From NCBI GenBank assembly GCA_017515355.1, contig JAFWGD010000018.1, positions 1 to 19,676 of the forward strand: DNA of 19,676 nt, in the 5' to 3' direction. Under the pieces are notes generated by a model. That model was not told the DNA's origin. It saw nothing but the letters and a program-made list of their open reading frames with translations, and ran no database searches. Made by a program: the position numbers and the translations under genes. The stretch is from Coriobacteriales bacterium. Lineage in GTDB: Bacteria; Actinomycetota; Coriobacteriia; Coriobacteriales; CADBOM01. Shown here piece by piece: positions 14,972-19,676 of this stretch (the first letter of the stretch is position 1; each line of letters starts with the position of its first letter).

Positions 14972-17227
14972 CTAGTTCGTTTCCTGCTGTATCTGCAATC
15001 CGTCAACCGTTCCGGTTGCGATGATTTCCTTCAGTGCTGCCTCGTTGATGATCGGCACACCGAGCTCTAGCGCCTTGGTGCGCTTGGAGCCCGCGTTCTC
15101 GCCAGCGACGACGTAGTCGGTCTTCTTGGAGACGGACGACGAGGCCTTCGCGCCGTACGCCTTGAGCGCCGCCTCGGCCTCCTGGCGCGAATAGCTCTCG
15201 AGCGAGCCGGTGATGACGAAGGTCAGGCCCGCAAGCGTCTGCGGCTTGACGTTGGAGAGGTCGGCCGAAAGATCGACGCCGCGCTCCGCCAGCTTGCCGA
15301 CGAGCTCCGCGTTGGCCTCGAGGCTCGTGAACTTGCAGATGCTGCTTGCGATGACCTCGCCCACGCCCTCGATGCTCGCGATCTCCTCCTCGCTCGCCTG
15401 CGCAAGCTCCTCGTAGGTTGTGAAGCGCTTGCAGATGTCCTCGGCAACCGTCTTGCCCACATTGCGGATCGAGAGGCCGTGGAGGACCCTGGCGAGCCCC
15501 CTGCCCTTCGATTTCTCGATCTGCTCGAGAACCTTTGCCGCAACCGTTTGGCCCAACCTGATGGGCTCGCCATCCTTGTTCAGCCGCCCGGTATCCAGTA
15601 GCGCAAGCTCGTCTTTGTCGAGGGAGTAGAAATCGGCGACATCGGCGACGAGCCCGGTCTCGATCATCTTCGCGATGATCGCAGGGCCGAGGCCGTCGAT
15701 GTCCATCGCACCGCGGCTAACCCAATGCTCGAGCCTGGCCTGCAGCTGAGCGGGGCACTCCGAGGAGATGCAGCGCACCGCCGGGCCATCCTCGTCGGAG
15801 TAGACTGGAGCGCCGCACGACGGGCAGACCCGCGGCATGGAGAATCGTATGGCATCTGCCGGTCGCATCTCGAGAACGGGGCCGAGCACCTCTGGGATAA
15901 CGTCGCCGGCCTTGCGGATGATGATCGTGTCGCCCACGCGCACGTTGCGGCGATCGACCTCGTCGATGTTGTGCAGCGTCGCCCTCGCGACCACCGAGCC
16001 CGAAACGGGCACTGGATTGAACTCCGCAACGGGGGTGAGCACTCCTGTGCGCCCTACCTGGCAGACGATGCGGAGAAGCTTCGTCGTCACCTCCTCGGGC
16101 GGGAACTTGTATGCGATGGCCCATCTGGGCGCGCGGGTGGTGAATCCGAGCTCGCGCTGCTCGGCGAACGAGTCGACCTTTACCACGACGCCATCGATCT
16201 CGTACGGAAGCGAGTTGCGCAGCTTGAGCGTCTCCTCGCAGAAGTCGCGAACCTCCGCGGCTTCAGTGCAGAGCTTGATGTTGGGATTGACGGAGAAGCC
16301 GCATTTGCGCAGGAAGGAGAGCAATTCCCACTGTCCAGAAACCGGCAGCTGCTCTGGGTCGGCAACTGCGTACATGAAGGTTTGGAGCCCGCGCTTGCGC
16401 GTGACCTCGGAGTCCTTATGGCGCATAGACCCAGCGGCGGCGTTGCGCGGATTGGCGAAGGTCTTCGGCTTCTTGGCATTCCGGATGTTCGCGTATTCGC
16501 CCAGGATGCTCTCGTTGAGCGCCTCGAAGCGCTCCTTGGACATGTAGACCTCTCCGCGGAACTCGATGGCAGAGCTCGTGCTGAGCTCGAGATATGCGCT
16601 GTTGGAGAGCGATTGCGGGATGTCGGCTACGGTGAGCGCGTTGGCGGTGATGTCCTCGCCGACGTTTCCGTCACCGCGAGTGGCCGCTTGTATGAGCTTG
16701 CCCGTCTCGTAGGTCAGTGCGATCGACGATCCGTCGATCTTGAGCTCGCAGACGAACTTCGGCGTATAGCCGAGCGACCTCACGACGCGCTCGATCCACT
16801 CGTCGAGCTCCTCGAGGTTCATCGCGTTGTCCATCGAGTACATGCGCGTGGCATGCACTACCGAACCGAAGCGCTGCGCGGTCGTCGTTCCAACCGTCTG
16901 CGTCGGCGAATCGGGGGTGATCAGCTCGGGATAGGCAACCTCGAGCGCTCTGAGCTCGCGCATCAGCGAGTCGTAGACCGCATCGCTGTAATCGGGATCG
17001 TCCTGCGCGTAGTACTGGCTGTTGAACCTGTCGATGGTCGAATGGAGCATTGCGACGCGCTCGCGCGCATCCTCCAGGCTGGGAATCTCCAACTCTGGCT
17101 CGAAGGGAGGCTCGGCGGCCTCGATGGGCTCAGGGATCTCCGCAGCTTCCTCAGCCTTCGGCTCCTCCGCCATCGGCTCATCGAATAGCGACCCGGCGAA
17201 TCCGACCTGCTCTTCGTTCTTAGACAT
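14972..17227 (-). CDS. ligA: NAD-dependent DNA ligase LigA
   Basis: A 751-residue enzyme that seals nicks during replication and repair using NAD. The adenylated Lys is 163 in CELKIDGSS. YDSLMREL and YSMDNAMN belong to the Ia/adenylation domains. The zinc finger uses Cys468, 471, 486 and 491. Helix-hairpin-helix repeats follow (GLSIRNVGKTVAEDI, IEGVGEVIASSI), and a BRCT domain fills about 660-745. I chose the ATG at 17227, with AAAGGAG 7 nt upstream, over an in-frame ATG 30 nt earlier. The first 48 residues are an extra Glu/Pro/Ala-rich acidic extension before the normal start of the ligase, making it longer than the usual 670 or so residues. Confidence 0.97.
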   Translation of the reverse strand: MSKNEEQVGFAGSLFDEPMAEEPKAEEAAEIPEPIEAAEPPFEPELEIPSLEDARERVAMLHSTIDRFNSQYYAQDDPDYSDAVYDSLMRELRALEVAYPELITPDSPTQTVGTTTAQRFGSVVHATRMYSMDNAMNLEELDEWIERVVRSLGYTPKFVCELKIDGSSIALTYETGKLIQAATRGDGNVGEDITANALTVADIPQSLSNSAYLELSTSSAIEFRGEVYMSKERFEALNESILGEYANIRNAKKPKTFANPRNAAAGSMRHKDSEVTRKRGLQTFMYAVADPEQLPVSGQWELLSFLRKCGFSVNPNIKLCTEAAEVRDFCEETLKLRNSLPYEIDGVVVKVDSFAEQRELGFTTRAPRWAIAYKFPPEEVTTKLLRIVCQVGRTGVLTPVAEFNPVPVSGSVVARATLHNIDEVDRRNVRVGDTIIIRKAGDVIPEVLGPVLEMRPADAIRFSMPRVCPSCGAPVYSDEDGPAVRCISSECPAQLQARLEHWVSRGAMDIDGLGPAIIAKMIETGLVADVADFYSLDKDELALLDTGRLNKDGEPIRLGQTVAAKVLEQIEKSKGRGLARVLHGLSIRNVGKTVAEDICKRFTTYEELAQASEEEIASIEGVGEVIASSICKFTSLEANAELVGKLAERGVDLSADLSNVKPQTLAGLTFVITGSLESYSRQEAEAALKAYGAKASSSVSKKTDYVVAGENAGSKRTKALELGVPIINEAALKEIIATGTVDGLQIQQETN

Positions 17228-17262
17228 CCAAGCGCTCCTTTGCACTCTTGCTTGCACTTAAG

Positions 17263-17268
17263 ATTCTA
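17263..17268 (-). promoter_or_regulatory. Possible -10 element for ligA
   Basis: TAGAAT on the minus strand (17268-17263) lies about 36 nt before the ligA ATG and matches five of six -10 bases. No good -35 is visible 16-18 nt further upstream, so this is tentative. Confidence 0.25.
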
Positions 17269-17409
17269 CGCCATCGAGAGCGCCCAGGATACAGCATTCG
17301 CGCCGAGCAGCACCCGGTTTGCGCAACCAGAGGCTCTCTTCGGCTGCGCATACGGAGATGCATTCGCCGAGTACCCCCTCCATTCCCTGCTGCACTTGAA
17401 AAACGGATA

Positions 17410-17418
17410 TGATATACC
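17410..17418 (+). promoter_or_regulatory. Possible extended -10 promoter of the lipoprotein gene
   Basis: TGA-TATACC (17410-17418) sits in an AT-rich patch 45 nt before the ATG at 17464. It has the extended TG and the TATA core but no clear -35. Confidence 0.35.
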
Positions 17419-17463
17419 CATCGCAATAACTGGGTTATGCCCCATTTTTGAAAGGAATGTACC

Positions 17464-18429
17464 ATGAAGCGCCACCTCATCAAGCTTTCGGTGATCGTGA
17501 TCGCAGCCATGCTCGCGCTCGTCGCGCTGGCGGGATGCGGACAGAAGCAGGAGGCTGTCGATGCGCTCAGGGCAGCATCGGAAAACCTCAAGGCCGCAGA
17601 TTCGGTCGAGATGAACGCGGACATCACCATCAAGCTCAAGGCCGAGGGCATTCCGCTGACGATCAGCGGAAACGTCGACTTGGCATACGCATACGACAGC
17701 GACGACCTCAGCAAGCTCCTCGACTCGCAGCTCCTCTACAAGATGAACATGGGCCTCCTCGGGGAGTCGGTCGATATGGGAGTCTACTACACCGACCACA
17801 AGCTCTACCTGAGCGTGGCGACCCCCGATGGCACCGAGAACGTCTACTACACGCTCGAGGGCGACACGGCAGACCTGATCTCGACCTATCTCTCGGAAAA
17901 CGGCGAGGATCTCATGGCCGAGCTGGACAAGCTCGCCCTCCCCGATGTCTACAAATACTTCACCAACGGCAGGATCGAGGGCAACACCTACGAGCTCGAG
18001 TTCGATGTGATGGGCTACCTCAGCGACACGATGGGAGCGCTGGCGAAGCTGGACGAGTCGACCGATCCCAGCGAAACGGCGCAAGCCATGCAGGCGATCG
18101 GCAGCCTGGTCAAGGGTCAGAAGCCGAGGATCACGTTCACTCTCGACTCCAGCGGCAACTTCGAGACCTTCGAGTTCCTATGGGACATGGAGATCGACGG
18201 CACCGCCATGGGCTCGAGCGAATCGATTCCGTTCACCATCGTATATGCAGTCGATGAATTCAAAACCGGCGACGTCAAGTTCAGCTGGCCCGACTTCTCC
18301 GGCTATAAGAACCAGGGCGACTTCTTCGAGCAGTTCGGCAACGGCGATGGCGGCGGCCTCGACTTCGACGACGTCGACAACCTCGATGACATCCTCCCCG
18401 TGGCGTTTCGGGGTGGCAAGGCGGCATAG
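17464..18429 (+). CDS. Secreted lipoprotein of unknown function
   Basis: A 321-residue protein beginning with MKRHLIK, a hydrophobic helix, and the lipobox LAGC (22-25). It would be cleaved and lipid-modified at Cys25 and held on the outer face of the membrane. The mature part is acidic and appears beta-rich, with repeated alternating strands (residues 48-115, 168-178, 217-260). It ends in a Gly/Asp-rich tail (FGNGDGGGLDFDDVDNLDD). The pattern recalls LppX/LolA-like or DUF-type lipoproteins that carry or shield lipids, but I cannot assign a family. AAAGGA lies 7 nt before the ATG. It is followed after 21 nt by the broken pyridoxal-kinase gene and may be co-transcribed with it. Confidence 0.85.
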   Translation: MKRHLIKLSVIVIAAMLALVALAGCGQKQEAVDALRAASENLKAADSVEMNADITIKLKAEGIPLTISGNVDLAYAYDSDDLSKLLDSQLLYKMNMGLLGESVDMGVYYTDHKLYLSVATPDGTENVYYTLEGDTADLISTYLSENGEDLMAELDKLALPDVYKYFTNGRIEGNTYELEFDVMGYLSDTMGALAKLDESTDPSETAQAMQAIGSLVKGQKPRITFTLDSSGNFETFEFLWDMEIDGTAMGSSESIPFTIVYAVDEFKTGDVKFSWPDFSGYKNQGDFFEQFGNGDGGGLDFDDVDNLDDILPVAFRGGKAA

Positions 18430-18450
18430 CGACCTAAGGAAGGTGATAGC

Positions 18451-19299
18451 ATGGCAAACGCAAGTTACAAGCGCATTCTAACGATTTAGGACATCTCGTG
18501 CTTCGGGCAATGCTCGCTCACGGTTGCCCTCCCGATCCTCTCGGCATGCGGGTTCGAAACCTGTATCATCCCCTCTGCCGTGCTGTCCACGCATACCGGC
18601 GGCTTCACCGGATTCACCTGCCGCGACCTCTCCGAGGACATCCCGCAGATCGCGGCGCACTGGAAGAGCGAGGGAATCTCGTTCGAGGCGATCTACACGG
18701 GCTACCTCGGCGGAATCAACGAGATAGCCTCTACGATCGACATCATCGATGAGCTTGCCAAGCCCGGCGCGCTCATCGCGATCGACCCCGCGATGGCCGA
18801 CCTCGGCAAGCTCTACCCCGCCTTCGACGATGCCTACGTCGAGGCGATGAAGGGCCTATGCGCCAAAGCCGACATAGTGCTTCCCAACATCACCGAGGCG
18901 TGCTTCCTCACGGGAACGCCCTACAGGGATAGCTATGACCGCGCATGGATCGACGAGCTGCTCGAGAAGGTCCTCGAGCTCGGCGCCGGAAGCGTCGTCC
19001 TCACCGGCGTGGGCTACGACGAGGAGACCACCGGAGTCTGCGTCTACGATGGCGACATCTCGAGCTACTACCGCCACAAGCGCATCTCGAAGGGCTGCCA
19101 TGGCACGGGAGACGTCTACGCGTCGGCATTCGTCGGGCTCTATCTCAACGGCTTCTCGATCGTCGAGGCGGCAAGCGGTGCAGCCGACTTCGTCGTGATG
19201 TGCATCGAGAACACTGTCGACGACAAGGAGCATTGGTACGGCGTGAAGTTCGAGCCGATGCTCGGAAGGCTGATCGAGGAAATCGCTGGCGCTCAATAG
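18451..19299 (+). pseudogene. pdxY: Pyridoxal/pyridoxamine kinase gene interrupted by an in-frame amber codon
   Basis: The frame from the ATG at 18451 (AAGGAAGGTGAT just upstream) reads MANASYKRILTI, then TAG at 18487-18489, then DISCFGQCSLTVALPILSA and on to a normal C-terminus at 19299. Intact family members usually read TIQDISCFG here, so one C-to-T change (CAG to TAG) explains the stop. The rest looks healthy: STHTGGFTGFTCRDL, and GCHGTGDVYAS with catalytic Asp221. Total length (282 codons) is normal for PdxY-type kinases, which phosphorylate pyridoxal or pyridoxamine to feed PLP salvage. A GTG at 18580 could begin a shorter product, but it lacks the N-terminal substrate-binding strand and a good ribosome site. 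Either a recent nonsense mutation or a sequencing error fits. Confidence 0.85.
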
Positions 19300-19326
19300 C
19301 GGGCCAAGCAAGTACGGAAAAGCGAG

Positions 19327-19352
19327 CGAGAGCGCCCCTCTGGGCGCTCTCG
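19327..19352. terminator. Strong bidirectional hairpin terminator
   Basis: CGAGAGCGCCC (19327-19337) pairs perfectly with GGGCGCTCTCG (19342-19352) around a CTCT loop, an 11-bp GC-rich stem. It is followed by TTGCGTTCT on the plus strand and, a few bases on, TTTT on the minus strand. It separates the pyridoxal-kinase gene from the convergent gene ending at 19390. Confidence 0.85.
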
Positions 19353-19389
19353 TTGCGTTCTAAGGCATGTTTCGGGTTTGCGCCGTAAC

Positions 19390-19676
19390 TTACTCGTCGA
19401 CCTCGGAATCTGGCGCCTCAACGGCTTCAGGAGCCTGCAGCACCTCTTCGGCGGCCTCGGCCTCCAGCGAGGGCTCGGGCTCTTCGACCACCTCGGCGTC
19501 GAGTATCTCCTCCACCTCATCGGGCGACTCCGCAGGCGATCCGCCCTCAACGATGGCATCGAGCTGCGCCTCGAAATCCTCGATGGCGCCCTCGGGCAGA
19601 GCGCTCGACTCGTAGTCGGACGAAGGCAGCGCCACCGAGCCATCGGCGCCGGCGCCAGCAACTGCAAGAGCAGCCC
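19390..19676 (-). CDS. Acidic C-terminal end of an unidentified protein (partial)
   Basis: An open frame enters from the right edge and stops at TAA (19392-19390), giving 95 residues. It begins AALAVAGAGADGSVALPSS and becomes very acidic and Glu/Ala/Pro-rich (for example EVEEILDAEVVEEPEPS), ending in EVDE. The low-complexity acidic tail carries no domain I recognise, and the body of the protein is outside the window. An internal GTG at 19635 could in principle start an 81-residue protein, but there is no clear ribosome site and the frame stays open upstream, so I treat it as the end of a larger gene. The hairpin at 19327-19352 lies just downstream, as expected. Confidence 0.6.
   Translation of the reverse strand, partial: AALAVAGAGADGSVALPSSDYESSALPEGAIEDFEAQLDAIVEGGSPAESPDEVEEILDAEVVEEPEPSLEAEAAEEVLQAPEAVEAPDSEVDE

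Noticed and set aside
15725..17188. A 487-codon plus-strand open frame opposite ligA
   Set aside because: ligA is unmistakable on the other strand, and the shadow protein has biased composition and no motif.
17240..17258. Direct repeat TTGCACT (17240-17246 and 17252-17258) before ligA
   Set aside because: Two 7-bp copies 12 nt apart could be an operator, but the repeat is short, overlaps the leader and ribosome-site region, and may be chance.
18487..18489. Reading the internal TAG as a reassigned sense codon
   Set aside because: TAG ends several intact genes here (ligA, ndk, the LCP, permease, GatD-like and GatZ-like genes), so it works as a normal stop. A point mutation or error is simpler.
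1..19676. Search for tRNA, rRNA, CRISPR arrays, insertion sequences and phage genes
   Set aside because: I saw no repeat-spacer pattern, transposase motif, terminal inverted repeats or cloverleaf-like RNA anywhere in the window.

Overview
The window is GC-rich and densely coded, with Shine-Dalgarno sites, ATG/GTG starts and overlapping genes. Gene content (teichoic-acid-type export genes, an LCP ligase, several LicD proteins, a Firmicute/Coriobacteria-like pyridoxal kinase) suggests a high-GC Gram-positive bacterium. My best guess is Actinomycetota, class Coriobacteriia; this rests on gene content and protein style, not on a marker gene.

Layout. (1) 1-160: start of a membrane acyltransferase on the minus strand, cut by the window edge. 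(2) 399-3099: a two-gene plus-strand operon, an intact LicD transferase fused to a helical-repeat tail, then a LicD-like protein whose catalytic motif has decayed. (3) 3156-14212: a ten-gene minus-strand operon, convergent with (2) and separated from it by a hairpin. Its order of transcription is ABC permease (TagG-like), ABC ATPase (TagH-like), LCP ligase, glycerol-3-phosphate cytidylyltransferase (TagD-like), CDP-alditol phosphotransferase (TagB/TagF-like), LicD protein, IspD/TarI-like cytidylyltransferase, GatD-like dehydrogenase, GatZ/KbaZ-like protein, second LicD protein. Gaps run from an 11-nt overlap to 45 nt. (4) 14552-17227: ligA then ndk on the minus strand. (5) 17464-19299: a lipoprotein gene and a pyridoxal-kinase gene broken by an in-frame amber codon, plus strand, closed by a strong hairpin at 19327-19352. 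(6) 19390-19676: the acidic C-terminus of an unidentified minus-strand protein.

How the genes fit together. Region (3) reads as a machine that builds, exports and anchors a phosphodiester-linked cell-wall polymer. TagD would supply CDP-glycerol. The striking part is the adjacent GatZ-like, GatD-like and IspD-like genes. GatD and GatZ are normally galactitol-catabolism proteins, but here there is no GatY aldolase and no galactitol PTS. The dehydrogenase has a Lys where NAD-dependent GatD has the NAD-binding Asp, which suggests NADPH use and a reductive direction. I propose fructose-6-P -> tagatose-6-P -> galactitol-1-P -> CDP-galactitol, with LicD and/or the TagF-like enzyme placing the hexitol phosphate on the polymer. 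This resembles the ISPD/fukutin/FKRP CDP-ribitol logic. It is an inference and has not been shown. The second notable theme is three separate LicD-fold domains with destroyed catalytic motifs, two fused to an intact LicD domain and one encoded next to one.
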